From Cylindrotheca closterium (lineage: Eukaryota > Bacillariophyta > Bacillariophyceae > Bacillariales > Bacillariaceae), in NCBI GenBank assembly GCA_933822405.4, contig CAKOGP040000668.1:534130-598129 (forward strand): a stretch of DNA of 64,000 bases, read 5' to 3'. The position numbers were made by a program, and so were the translations under genes. Shown one piece after another: positions 52,963-63,447 of the stretch (positions are counted from its first letter, which is position 1; each line of letters starts with the position of its first letter). Below the pieces are notes generated by a model that did not search any database, was not told the origin of the DNA, and saw only the letters and a program-made list of their open reading frames with translations.

Positions 52963-55900
52963 ATGACGACCATCGAAGTTATATTCCAGCCTGATGTCCA
53001 TTCAGATAGCTGCTATACAATACTAGGCTGCGGTAGATCAGGGAGTCCAGAGGAATTGAGAAAAGCTTATAGAGACTTATCACGGAAGGTGCGTTCTCAG
53101 CAGTCTGAGTGTGACATGGAGAACGGTAAACTCATCATTTTCCATTTCTTGTGTGTCTATGTGTTTCAGTATCACCCTGATCGGTACCGTGCGAACAAAG
53201 ACACGAATCATGCGTTTCAGCGGGTCTATGTTGCATATTCATTGATTTGTAAATCGCCTCAGGAAGGTGAAGATGTCAAATTTGAACGTCAAGCAATGCG
53301 ACAAGCAATGCGTCAGGTCCATCTAGAAGATGCCAGAAGGGCGTATGAGAGTGCATTTGGGGATTTCAAAGAAAAATATTACAGCAAAGGGGCTATCGTT
53401 GCACTTCCATATCCTTTCGAACTGAGGGAACGACTAGAGCGTGGGAAATGTTTCAGAGAAGCATTTACGTTGCAAATAGGCTGTTTACAGTTCAACTTGT
53501 TTCGATCGTTCCTGATAAAGAAGGAACTGGGGGTATTATTTCTACTCAGTGAGATTATATGTGTTTGGGGTTCATTATCTCTTGGTAAGTTTGTGACTTC
53601 ACGTATGGTATGCTCGAGTTGAAATGATACATTTCTCCTAATTATTTGAAATTCAGCTGTTTGGAACTTTCTATTGGAAGAATTTCCAGAGGTCATTGAC
53701 GAGATACCGTATGTGAGAGACTCGGGTATTGAAGAAATACCACATATCAGTATCATTGGAGGATTAGCTGTCTTGATTGGTAGCTTTGTGCAGCATTTCT
53801 GGTATGGTAAGTATACCTTCAGCGTGTGACCGGATTGGTACACGAAGTAGCAAATCTAACGAACCTGCAATAGGATTCACACGACATCCAATCCTTGTAG
53901 ACGACGGATATGGGAACTGGCTGTGGGACGGAGAGTCATCTTCAAGTGGGGAATTGGGAGAGATTCTTCGAATATGTTCACAGTACTATCATTCGGACGT
54001 TCACAAGAGATCTCAAGTGTTGACCTGCCTCTTGTGCCTTCCTTTCTTGTTGGTGGATCAAATACCCGCCATATTACTGTCAATACCAGTATATTTGTTC
54101 TTTTTGTGTCAAAATTGTGGAACAAGAAATGAATCTACACAGACGCACCTTGCGTATCAATTTGCAAAGTCAATTGGAGGCCTGCTCGTAGTTGTTGGAA
54201 CGTATTTGGCTTGGGTGTTGGGTGGAAATTATGCCAAGCTTGCATGTGCGGGAGTGCTGTATGTGAATCAGCATTTGTACAGTGCGATTTTGTTTCGAAA
54301 AAGCGTATTTGGATTTCTGCAGTCGGTCATCTTTCAAGGGTTCTTTGCCGTTTCAATTGTTAGAACACCTCGAAAGCAAACAATAGCAGAAGGAAAAGGC
54401 AATGCTGGTGCTACGGATATTGAACAAGGGGTTTCAAGAGAAAAGAAGGAGTCTGCTCCTAATGCTGTCAATAACAAGCCCGAAGCACCCGCCAAGGCAG
54501 CGACGCGAGCTCCTGCACCTGCTGTTAAAAGAAATCAAGTGTCACCACAGAAAGTTATCGAGGAAGAAGTCATCGATATTGTTCCCGTAGCGAGCGAAAG
54601 CCCCCGAAAAAAGCCAGCTTCTGCCGGGATGGAGCAGGCAGACCCAGATGATTTCGGAGCAACATTCGACGGTTTCTATTTTCGGCCAAGTCCATCAACG
54701 ACAAAGTCACAAGGCTCCCGCCCAAGTACATCAACGAAGTCGCAAGGCTCTCTAGCACCCACAACGACTGCAAGTGGAAATACAGAGAGCATTGGGGTGG
54801 ATCATCGCGGCAAGAAGTACATCAAGCCAGTACCAGGATGGTATCAGAAGGGCGAGGTTATCACTGACACTCAACAAGCAGCAAAGGAGGCACAGCTGGC
54901 ACCGAAGAGCAAGGGTTTCGACAACATAAATATTTTCCAGTGTGGTGCTGACACTACACTCATGGACGAGGAGGAGAAATATTTCGACCCCGCATTAAGT
55001 TTGAGTGGGGACAAGGAGACTGCCACAGGTTTTACTTCAACCAAAGGGTCTACCAAAGGATCGACAAAGGCATCTACAGTCGTCACCTCATTCACTTCGA
55101 AAATGGATGAAAAGCAAAGCCCTGAAGCCGAGGCACCAGATCTCGTCAACCTAGCCCGGTCCGCAAAACGAAGAATAGAGGCCGAGTTCTACGCAAGAAT
55201 CTATGGGACTCCTGCAGGAACAGGCATCTCTTCTCCAGTTTCACCGGAAAGGAAAGGAGTTACTCGTCTTGCTCCTCAACCATACGGGGATGATGAGCAA
55301 GATGAATTTATCGTACCGCGAACAATCGAAATGAAAACTCCTCCGAAAGAAAAGATGGCATCAAAGTCGGCATCCCCAATATCGCCTTCTACTGCTTCAT
55401 TGGCGGATAATACGAGTGACAATGGTAGTGGCAAAAATGGCGAGAATACGCGCATTTCCTCAGATGAATCAACTTCAAGAATGGACGACTCGGGTTTCAT
55501 CCCAATGTATAAGTCACCGGATAGACAAGGAGGTAATGCCTATCCCGCAAAGCAGAAAAGGAGTATGGGAAACAGGGCGGACAATAGGCCGAAATCGCCG
55601 GAAGGAGAAATCGACAACTTGTTGGGTCCTTTTGTGCCTTTTGTAAAGTCAGCTACCACTAGGAGTAACAACTACTCTGTCGGGGCATCTCAAACGACTA
55701 GAATGCAGTCGAACAAAGAGCGAGAAACGCAAGGCGAAGAATCATCAGGCTTTGTTTTGCAACATCACCCAGGTAAAGGTTTGTCGGGGTATCGGCATGA
55801 GGAAGAGGAGAAAATAAGATCTGAGAAGAGCGATCCTGGTGGCAGAAAGTTTGAGGAGGTCAAGCCTATTCGATCTCGCACTACGGGCCAAATTCCAGAT

Positions 55901-56053
55901 TTAGTAGTCGGCTACGAGCAACCGAGTGCCGATGAATCCGAAATCACTATGGACAAGCGTCAATTCCGCAAGAAGCAAGATACTGGACCTCCAACCTTTT
56001 GGGACTACTGGACAAGTCCAACGAATTCGACACTGACAAGAAGTGTCCAATGA
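52963..56053 (+). CDS. Polytopic membrane J-domain (DnaJ) protein with long disordered tail
   Basis: Exons 52963-53088, 53170-53584, 53657-53806 and 53874-56053, 956 aa. The J domain (about 14-66) has the conserved H-P-D at 44-46, right after the first splice, so Hsp70 stimulation is expected. About five hydrophobic segments follow between roughly 150 and 420 (for example I-I-G-G-L-A-V-L-I-G and L-L-C-L-P-F-L-L-V-D), suggesting a polytopic membrane protein, ER or similar. The last 500 or so residues are Ser/Thr/Pro/Lys-rich and likely disordered, with G-S-T-K-G-S-T-K type repeats and a W-D-Y-W element near the end. The first intron is 81 nt with no stop in frame, so its retention would insert 27 residues. 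The membrane part is not one I recognise. Start at 52963 is the first ATG in frame. Confidence 0.72.
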
Positions 56054-56372
56054 TTGGGGAGAGGTGATTGAAAATGAACACATCATCTCTTTTTCTCTCT
56101 GGAGCCTGGTTGGAACAGACCACCAGAAACGGTTCGGCATGTTTCGAAACCAGAGGAGCCTCCAGCCCCAAACTGTCACGAAAGACATTTGACTAGACTA
56201 CAACTTGTTGAACCGTCCATCCCACACAACTCTTGGATGCGCCGTGCAATCTGGAAAGTCTATCGACATGATTACGAGTCATGAATGAATGTAAAGTGTA
56301 CCAACAACAAGTGTGCAATGTACTGTATCTTTTAAAATTTATAATATGGGGTTAATCTACGTTTACTAAATT
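56054..56372. other. Intergenic between convergent genes, 319 bp
   Basis: 3' flanks of the J-domain gene and the methyltransferase gene. Nothing is recognised. Confidence 0.4.
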
Positions 56373-57647
56373 TTAAGAAGAACGCTTCTGATCCATGGCT
56401 AGCATAGTTGCCGTAACTGCTGAGATGGTTGCCGTTTCGGCTCTGAGAACGAGCGATCCAAGGGACACAAAGTGGAGGTTGTCCTTGTTTCCATTGGATT
56501 TGGCATTGGCCAAGTCCTCCAATTCGTTTGGGCTCCAACCTCCTTCGGGGCCGACGAGTATGTGTATTATGCAACTTGTTTCTTGTGCAGTACCATCATG
56601 ATCACCCATGCTGGATGTTCCATCATGTATATGTTTGAGGGCAGTGAGTATAGGCACTGTTTCGTTGCGACTTCGTTCTCGACAAACCAGCCAGTGATGA
56701 CCATTTGCGACCGAGGATTTTGCAATACTTTCCATCAGGTCCGACCAAGATGTTGGTGTTTTCGCAAGCGTCGGCACTGTGAGTCGTTCGCATTGTTCCG
56801 CAGCCTCAATAACTTGTGTCAAGTGCTTTTCATATTCCCATGGTTCCTTTTGTGGTTCCGAGTATTCCATGTCCACCACGTCAATTGCTGCAATCCCCAA
56901 CTCGGTCGTCTTTTCCAACACCCATTTGCGCCGTTGCTTTTTCAATTTTCCCATGTGCAAATGAACTTCTTCTTGCTGTTGTTGTTGTTGTTGTTGTTGC
57001 ATTGGCAAAGACTGGGGAATGGTCTGTTGGACACACTCCAAAATGGTAGCGGAATCCCCTGCAGAATTTCCACCTTGTCGTCGACGCCGACGTTGTTTCT
57101 TGGGTGTTTCAGACGAGGAAGCTGATGATTCATTATTAATCACTACTTTGGCCAACCATTCCCCATCTTTTCCATTGAATATTCGTACATGACCAGCCCA
57201 TTGTCCCCATCGTTTGGTATTGGTGACCCTCATGACGCTCAAATAATTCGATTGATAGGATGACAAACTAATGAGAGCATTGGTGGACAGCACTAATGAT
57301 GATGATGATGATGATGATTCCACGTAGAGTCTTGGCAAATGGGAGGTCTCTGCCACCAAATCACCATCTACGTCGATCGAGGAGGAGTACTGTCGGCTAG
57401 AATGTTGATTTCGACTCGAAGCTCGATGTACACCATGACAGGGTGAACGGTAGGAAGTGATGGTGCTTCCATGTCTTGTGATTGGTATCGTATTTGTATT
57501 CTTCCCGACAAGGGCTGCTGATTGGGTTGGGTAGCATAGACAGAAGTATGCTATTGAGGAGTAGCAGCATTTGATTTTCATATCAGGAAAGCCTCGTCGT
57601 GATGTTCTAAGATGTTGAAGGGTACATGTAAGTCGTCGAAGACTCAT
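56373..57647 (-). CDS. rsmE: RsmE-family 16S rRNA m3U1498 methyltransferase, organellar
   Basis: 424 aa on the minus strand. The N-terminal 90 or so residues are basic and Ser/Thr-rich with a hydrophobic patch, a probable organelle presequence. A PUA-like part (V-R-I-F-N-G-K-D-G-E-W) precedes the SPOUT domain. SPOUT motifs: K-W-V-L-E-K-T-T-E-L-G, E-A-A-E-Q-C-E-R-L, L-V-G-P-E-G-G-W-S and L-G-S-L-V-L-R-A-E-T-A. RsmE methylates N3 of U1498 in small-subunit rRNA of bacterial type, so the target is plastid or mitochondrial ribosomes (inferred). Two Lys/Arg and poly-Gln runs are inserted between the PUA-like part and the SPOUT core, and a Ser run near residue 110 comes from a CAT/GAT repeat. These inserts are atypical for bacterial RsmE. 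The first ATG is taken as start. Confidence 0.88.
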   Translation of the reverse strand: MSLRRLTCTLQHLRTSRRGFPDMKIKCCYSSIAYFCLCYPTQSAALVGKNTNTIPITRHGSTITSYRSPCHGVHRASSRNQHSSRQYSSSIDVDGDLVAETSHLPRLYVESSSSSSSLVLSTNALISLSSYQSNYLSVMRVTNTKRWGQWAGHVRIFNGKDGEWLAKVVINNESSASSSETPKKQRRRRRQGGNSAGDSATILECVQQTIPQSLPMQQQQQQQQQEEVHLHMGKLKKQRRKWVLEKTTELGIAAIDVVDMEYSEPQKEPWEYEKHLTQVIEAAEQCERLTVPTLAKTPTSWSDLMESIAKSSVANGHHWLVCRERSRNETVPILTALKHIHDGTSSMGDHDGTAQETSCIIHILVGPEGGWSPNELEDLANAKSNGNKDNLHFVSLGSLVLRAETATISAVTATMLAMDQKRSS

Positions 57648-57908
57648 TTTTTGGATGTGTCGTACTGTAGTTTATTTGCCGTTTTGAAGATGTGCGGGTG
57701 ATGGTCTCTGTCGATGGACAGACGTTGACAAAAAAGTATAACCGCCGTCTGCCGGCACGTGCTTATTACGACTCAAATGTGAAGCGTCGACCCGAAGAAC
57801 ATTATTCAATATTAATAATTCAAAACCTCACACACAAAACTCTTGCCGCGTCTCAATTACCTTCCGTTTCCCCCAACCAACCACAAGCACTCTACTGCAT
57901 CATTCAAC

Positions 57909-60062
57909 ATGGCTTTGAATCATGGTGGTACGAATTCAAACGATGTTGGTAACATTCGCAAGATTCAAATTCCAGCCGCGTTTCAACAATCACAACCACA
58001 ACCACAACCACCACCACCACCACACCAACAGAACTTGAATAACTCACGATCGCAGCAAAGCAGTCGCGTGATGAGGCCTACCAACCATCGATACGAAGAG
58101 AGTCCTCGTGCCGGCATTGACATTGAAGCGAACTCCTTGAGCTCGCCATCACGAGATCAAGAAATGAGATCGGCGGTCCGACGATTGAGTCCGTACAGCA
58201 GCAATCAAGCACCGGAACAACCAGAACCGCAACCACAATCACAGACGATGGAGCTGGTGCGAGAAAATAAAGTGCAAACGCTGGCGCAAATGCTTCTTGT
58301 ATCACAAGATACGGCGTTGCGCGCATTGTTAGAGACCGACTGGAATATGGAACAAGCTACGGCCAGGATTCTCGAGGTTGGTGGTGGTGGTCAAGTGAAC
58401 CCTCCTTCTGCTGCTACTGCAAATAACACCACCAACAATACTAGCAGAAGTAGTCGGAACTACCACCACACTAACAACAGCCGAAATGTTGCTAATACTA
58501 CGACTACACCACCACCTGCCGATAAGAAGAAGCCAGATCGGTTGATCATTGGATTGATCATTGGATTTTTCGTGGTTGGATCCATCACTCTTGGATTGCT
58601 GCAGTGGCAGCACGGAGAAGAAATCAATAGCCAGAAAAAATCCAAACCCAGAATATTCAACGATTATTTTGTGGGCAAATTCAATGGGACGGTCATCCTC
58701 AAAAAAGCCGAAACCTTGGAACCGGGAGAGTTTGCGTCCTCTCCCTCTGGTAACTATCGAGTGGGATTGACCTTGGAAGGTGATTTGGTACTCCAACAAG
58801 TTGTCTATGAGGATAAAACTCCAACAATTATGATCAACAATGAAACTGCTGATATTATGGTAAATAACAACGAAACTGCTGACATGATGCAAAATAACAA
58901 TGAAACTACTACCAAAAGTGGGGTTCCAGATACCACTGCTAGTGACAATGCGTTTGAAACCGATACGGAGGACAACACTGCAAACGATGATGAGGAGGAA
59001 CGTACCATCCTGGAAATCACCACCATTTGGAGCGCGGGCATTCAAGGCTCAGATGTCTATATGCAAACGGATGGAAACCTAATCATTCGCAAGAATGGCA
59101 CAAGTGTATGGGGCAGTGGAACCCATAAACACGACGGCGCGACTCTTATCGTGGACGATGGCGGCCGGATTGGCGTTCGATTCATGGAGACTCTGATTTG
59201 GATGCAAGGCTTGCCCCAGGGATTCTACCAAGGACCATCTTCAGAAGACTTGGTCTTTCCCGTTCGGGGAGCATTTTACTACCCTTGGTATCCACAAACT
59301 TGGAAAGTATCGTCTGGCGACCAGGCGCGGTTTGAGCCGGACTTGGGCTACTATGTTTCGGGTGACCCAAACGTAGTGGATTCGCATATTGATCAATTGG
59401 AGTATGGAAGGTTTGATTTGGGAATCATTTCGTGGTTTGGTCCCGGTACCAATTTGGACATTGCTCGAATTACCAACCTCATGGACCGCACGTTGGAGTT
59501 AAATGCCAAAATCAAATGGGCAATATACTATGAAGATGAATGGAAATTGGATCCAAATCAAGAGCTACTCAAGGACGATTTTGAATACATCAAGAAATAC
59601 TTTGCATGGCACCCGACCTATGCACATGTAGACGGCGGGAAGCCCTTGATCTTTGTCTGGAATGAAGGTGAATGCGAGGTCGTCGATCGGTGGATGAAAG
59701 CAAGCAATGATGAATGGTTTGTCATTCCAAAGCTCTTTGGTGGCTACAAAGACTGCCCCGTCCAACCCAATGATTGGCATCAATATGGGCCAGCATCGCC
59801 GTATGCTAGTTTCAAGGGACATTCGATTTCCATCTCGCCAGGATTCTGGCATGCGGGGGAAGCCCAAGCTCGATTGCCGCGATTGAGTGAAAGCGAATGG
59901 TGCGACAATGTGCGGCGGATGTCTGAAAGTGGGGAGCCGTGGCAGTTGGTGACCACCTTTAACGAACAGGGAGAAGGGACTTCCATTGAGTCCACCGCAG
60001 CACACTGGCCAAGTCAGAGTGGATATGGATACTATTTGGACTGTCTCCATTTCATTCCCTAA
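57909..60062 (+). CDS. UBA - membrane helix - bulb-lectin-like - GH99-like fusion protein
   Basis: 717 aa, one exon, start at 57909 (the frame upstream has no ATG). A Gln/Pro-rich start leads to a UBA-like three-helix segment (about 115-157: A-L-L-E-T-D-W-N-M-E-Q-A-T). One TM helix (about 210-233) would leave UBA in the cytosol and the rest in the lumen. Next is a bulb-lectin-like beta region (about 245-430) with the mannose-type Q-T-D-G-N-L-I-I motif. It is interrupted by an Asn-Glu-Thr repeat. From about 450 to the end comes a GH99-like barrel: F-Y-Y-P-W-Y-P, I-I-S-W-F-G-P-G, and F-N-E-Q-G-E-G-T-S-I-E with Glu 686 and Glu 689 placed like the catalytic pair of endo-alpha-mannosidases. GH99 enzymes trim glucosylated N-glycans in the secretory pathway. 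I infer an ER or Golgi N-glycan enzyme tethered to a ubiquitin-binding tail; the combination is new to me. Confidence 0.8.
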   Translation: MALNHGGTNSNDVGNIRKIQIPAAFQQSQPQPQPPPPPHQQNLNNSRSQQSSRVMRPTNHRYEESPRAGIDIEANSLSSPSRDQEMRSAVRRLSPYSSNQAPEQPEPQPQSQTMELVRENKVQTLAQMLLVSQDTALRALLETDWNMEQATARILEVGGGGQVNPPSAATANNTTNNTSRSSRNYHHTNNSRNVANTTTTPPPADKKKPDRLIIGLIIGFFVVGSITLGLLQWQHGEEINSQKKSKPRIFNDYFVGKFNGTVILKKAETLEPGEFASSPSGNYRVGLTLEGDLVLQQVVYEDKTPTIMINNETADIMVNNNETADMMQNNNETTTKSGVPDTTASDNAFETDTEDNTANDDEEERTILEITTIWSAGIQGSDVYMQTDGNLIIRKNGTSVWGSGTHKHDGATLIVDDGGRIGVRFMETLIWMQGLPQGFYQGPSSEDLVFPVRGAFYYPWYPQTWKVSSGDQARFEPDLGYYVSGDPNVVDSHIDQLEYGRFDLGIISWFGPGTNLDIARITNLMDRTLELNAKIKWAIYYEDEWKLDPNQELLKDDFEYIKKYFAWHPTYAHVDGGKPLIFVWNEGECEVVDRWMKASNDEWFVIPKLFGGYKDCPVQPNDWHQYGPASPYASFKGHSISISPGFWHAGEAQARLPRLSESEWCDNVRRMSESGEPWQLVTTFNEQGEGTSIESTAAHWPSQSGYGYYLDCLHFIP

Positions 60063-60442
60063 TAGAATATACTATACCGCACAGTATAATAATAATCGTC
60101 AAGTGAGACAAAGGATATATTGAATATTGTAGAACGACAATATAATAATTTAGAAAGTAAGAGCATTTTTGCAACAAACGGATCGAAGGAGTCGGGTGAT
60201 ACAGAGCGTGACAGATTTTTTAGATTGACAATAAAACAGAAGGCCTTATTATTGCCTGAAGTGTTGTCTCGACCAAACCATCGCTTCAGTGTGAAAGTGA
60301 CACCTAGGAAGAGCAGCTGGAGTAAAAAAGAGTATTCCTCTTTGTCAGGTTGTGTGGGTATTCTACCGGTATACATTAACCGCTCCATCTGGTTGGGGGA
60401 TCATAAAATCATTCAGCGTACACTAATTACACAAACAGCCAA
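60063..60442. promoter_or_regulatory. Intergenic upstream of the kinase-like gene, 380 bp
   Basis: An open frame runs through part of this stretch in another frame but has no recognisable content. Presumed terminator of the GH99-like gene and promoter of the next. Confidence 0.35.
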
Positions 60443-62407
60443 ATGTTTCAGCGCATCACAAGACGGGCAAAAACTCGACAAACTGGAAATCGTTCTCCAA
60501 CCAGAAAGCCAATTCGAACCAGCAGCTCCAAGAGTAAATCTTCCAACAATGCATTCTTGGGATCCAATTCTTCTTCACCGACTTCTCGAAATCATCTCAA
60601 TGCAAAACGGGACAATTGCTTTTGGATCCTTTGGATGTTGATCATTGGTTTTGTTATATATGCGGGTGTTTTGAAATGGTTCATGATTCATACTGAGAGG
60701 GAAGCATCAGTAAGGTTTCGCGACGATGATGGTGGAAGTCGTCATGGTACACATCACGGCAGCCCTTATAACCAAGTCGATGCTCAAGAAGTTCTTACTA
60801 CTGTCCAAATGGAGGTTCCCTATACGGATGTGATACCGGAAGAAATATTACATCCTGCTGCTATAATTTCAACAATGAAGCCGAATATTCGACAAGTTGA
60901 CAGACAATCAAGAAAGCCACAGGAGGAAAAAGAGATCAAGCAACTGCAATCTCGAGAAATGAAAGAATCCAGAATAAATGGCGAGACGAATCAAATTTCA
61001 TCACCGGCAACTGGAACCTCGTCGTCCCATCCCAGACAACTCACACTGAGCACCACCAAAGACCAAAAGCCAATCTACTATCAAGTTTCAAATTCAATAC
61101 AGAAACTCATCATGAACGATGATTCACAAGGAACGCCAAGAGAAATGATACTACCAATACCGAATGTGACAGAGACGGTGCAACCAGAATCGAATGATGG
61201 ACCCACAACAACAGAAAATGTCGATACAACAGATCAGACACTCAACCCTTTGCAAGAACGAAAAGAGCAATGTATCCCACAAGAGTCATGGCAAACAGAT
61301 TACCTGATAAACTGCAACCAATTACACGAATTGGATATGGTTTCGTCAAGCATACGAGACAAGCTGAAGTTCCTTGGACAAGGTTGGTTTCGGGCCGCAT
61401 GGAAATTCTCATTCACCAAGTACACTTACGAAACGACGGAGGAAAGTGGCACCACGAAAACTGTGACAATGACTCAAGAAGGACTGGTTATGAAGACGCT
61501 TCGAATGGAACGAGAATTCCTAGACGAATATTACGAGCTGCACCGACGAGATGCAGTGGCCATGGAACGCCTGACATGGAGTCCGTACGTGATGGATGTC
61601 TATGGCTACTGTGGACAATCAGCTTTGAACGAACTTGCCTATTTCAAGAAGGAAATCAACAACCTGGAGCAACTCGACCGAGCGATGCGAAATTTCAAAC
61701 AAAAGGATCCGAAGGAACGGGAAAAGGTGGAATATATGAAATTGAAACTGTCCACCAGTGTTGCCACTGGGATCTCGCATGTGCATCAAGTTCATTCTCC
61801 TTCCTCTATTGCGTCTGGAAGAGAGCCATTGCCCTCCAAGGCATTAATGTCCCACTACGATATCAATCCAAGGAATATTGCCATTGTGGCGGGAGGCAAA
61901 CCCAAATTGAACGACTTTAACATTGCCGAATTCATCCAATACAATCCCAACACGAATCAGAGTTGTGGGTTTCCATCCCGGCTCCACGAACCTTGGTGGC
62001 GAGCTCCCGAAGAAATGTACATGCCCCAAGATGTGGAGGTTGACATGCGACTGGTGACTGAAAAAGTCGACGTCTATGCCTTGGGTGCCGTCCTATTTCA
62101 CATTCTGACCACCCATTCGCCACGAGGCAAAATGAAGAAGGAACGCATGGACGAAGTTCGTGAGGTGGTGGCCCAGGGAATCGCACCGACCTTGCCAGCA
62201 CCCTACAATGTGAGCGATGCTTCCCCCGCCGTCCAAGCAATTCGACAAGCGATGGAATTGTGCTTTGTGGTCGATCCGGTGCAACGAGGGAGTGCCCATC
62301 AAGTGGCCAAAATCCTTCAAGCTGCAGTCAAGGTCTACGAAGAAGGCAATAGTGGTGGTGGTGATGGTAGTACGGAGGATGACGAAGAAGGATCTGGGAA
62401 GGACTAG
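60443..62407 (+). CDS. Type II membrane protein kinase-like protein (predicted lumenal)
   Basis: 654 aa, single exon. A very basic Arg/Lys/Ser N-terminal tail of 58 residues precedes one TM helix (59-81), so positive-inside predicts the rest in the lumen. A roughly 220-residue Thr/Ser/Gln-rich stem follows. The kinase fold has F-L-G-Q-G-W-F-R-A-A-W-K (about 309-320), the candidate ATP Lys in V-M-K-T-L-R (about 350), the catalytic loop H-Y-D-I-N-P-R-N (471-478), D-F-N at 491-493 in place of DFG, and D-V-Y-A-L-G for the F helix. Asp 473, Asn 478 and Asp 491 are kept, so activity is plausible despite HYD/DFN changes. Lumenal kinases phosphorylate secreted proteins; in diatoms an ER kinase (tpSTK1) acts on silaffins, a possible parallel. 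Substrate unknown. It lies just downstream of the GH99-like fusion. Confidence 0.75.
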   Translation: MFQRITRRAKTRQTGNRSPTRKPIRTSSSKSKSSNNAFLGSNSSSPTSRNHLNAKRDNCFWILWMLIIGFVIYAGVLKWFMIHTEREASVRFRDDDGGSRHGTHHGSPYNQVDAQEVLTTVQMEVPYTDVIPEEILHPAAIISTMKPNIRQVDRQSRKPQEEKEIKQLQSREMKESRINGETNQISSPATGTSSSHPRQLTLSTTKDQKPIYYQVSNSIQKLIMNDDSQGTPREMILPIPNVTETVQPESNDGPTTTENVDTTDQTLNPLQERKEQCIPQESWQTDYLINCNQLHELDMVSSSIRDKLKFLGQGWFRAAWKFSFTKYTYETTEESGTTKTVTMTQEGLVMKTLRMEREFLDEYYELHRRDAVAMERLTWSPYVMDVYGYCGQSALNELAYFKKEINNLEQLDRAMRNFKQKDPKEREKVEYMKLKLSTSVATGISHVHQVHSPSSIASGREPLPSKALMSHYDINPRNIAIVAGGKPKLNDFNIAEFIQYNPNTNQSCGFPSRLHEPWWRAPEEMYMPQDVEVDMRLVTEKVDVYALGAVLFHILTTHSPRGKMKKERMDEVREVVAQGIAPTLPAPYNVSDASPAVQAIRQAMELCFVVDPVQRGSAHQVAKILQAAVKVYEEGNSGGGDGSTEDDEEGSGKD

Positions 62408-62625
62408 TAGGATGATGTGGGCTTGTGGCTATGCGGACCAGCACACAAGGGAGATTTGGGGGGCTTGGCTACTTGTTGGTTGGTCTTGAGTCTGCTGAGG
62501 TTTAATGCCACTACCTGCTTATGTGTTCTGTTGGTGTTTCGAGTGTAACCTGTTGTGTACAGTATTTTTGTGTATAGGTAATTTTGTAACACTTGCATTC
62601 TTGTTGTTGAACGACGACGGCAATT

Positions 62626-63447
62626 CTAGCTAGCTGTTGTTTCTTTCTCATCATCTCTCTTCCTCTTCTCCGCTGCTTGCTCTTGTTCCTTTTGCTGGCG
62701 CCTAGATTCAATTTCCTTACCCCATGCTTCTCCAATTTTCGTTCTCCACTTGCCTCGGGTGCTGTCGAAAAAGCCATCCAATGATTTCTTATTTTCACCA
62801 TCTTGTTCGTATTCCAATGCTTGCAAAATCATTTCCAACTTGTCCATGTCTTTGACTAGTTTGGCTTCTTCCGTAGTCCCTTGCTCATATTCCTTCCACA
62901 GACTCAAGATTCGTTCCGCCCCCATGGCGGTGCCCAACAAGCCAGTGGTAAGTTTGGTCATGGCGTCCAATTCCATTTGATGCTTGTCCTGATCGGAAAC
63001 ACCACAATACGGTGTAATGTCTCCTACAGTCGCCTCGGCTAGATCATGTACCAATGCCATTTGAATGCACTTGTTGGTGTCAATGCTGGAAGACTCGTCA
63101 CTAGTATCACTCTCAGCGCTAAAGCCAGCAATCATGGCCATGAGGGTAATCCTCCAGGAATGGTCGGCAATGGATTCGATCTTTGGATTTGCTTCTTGAC
63201 GGACCCATCCGGTACGTTCTTGCGTCTTCAAACCCCGGCTGATGGTCAAAAAGTCAATGACGCGGCTAGCGGGTGTAGCTGGCTCCGATGCTGCTGCATT
63301 CAATGCCGTAATAATGCCGCTGGATTGTAGGGACATGATGGGCGTGATTTGATGCGAAACGACGAGGAGTAGGAGTACGAGGACAAGGAGCGGAAAATGT
63401 AGTAGTGCTGGTATGATATTGGATTGCTTATAATGACGGAGAGACAT
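62626..63447 (-). CDS. HDDC2: HDDC2-type HD-domain nucleotide phosphohydrolase
   Basis: 273 aa from the ATG at 63447. A hydrophobic stretch (about residues 14-31: a Leu/Val run) makes a signal or membrane anchor; a second ATG at 63336 (Met 38) would give a cytosolic form. The HD domain has [18 protein letters not shown] and [16 protein letters not shown], the YfbR/HDDC2 pattern of metal-dependent 5'-deoxynucleotidases. These remove phosphate from dNMPs or other nucleotides. A Ser/Asp-rich insert sits before the HD motif and a charged Lys/Glu tail ends the protein. The membrane segment is unusual for this family; whether it is used depends on the start. Confidence 0.82.
   Translation of the reverse strand: MSLRHYKQSNIIPALLHFPLLVLVLLLLVVSHQITPIMSLQSSGIITALNAAASEPATPASRVIDFLTISRGLKTQERTGWVRQEANPKIESIADHSWRITLMAMIAGFSAESDTSDESSSIDTNKCIQMALVHDLAEATVGDITPYCGVSDQDKHQMELDAMTKLTTGLLGTAMGAERILSLWKEYEQGTTEEAKLVKDMDKLEMILQALEYEQDGENKKSLDGFFDSTRGKWRTKIGEAWGKEIESRRQQKEQEQAAEKRKRDDEKETTAS

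Noticed and set aside
60120..60641. 173-codon plus frame overlapping the kinase-like start
   Set aside because: Different frame from the kinase gene, no domain, and it reads through the kinase start region.
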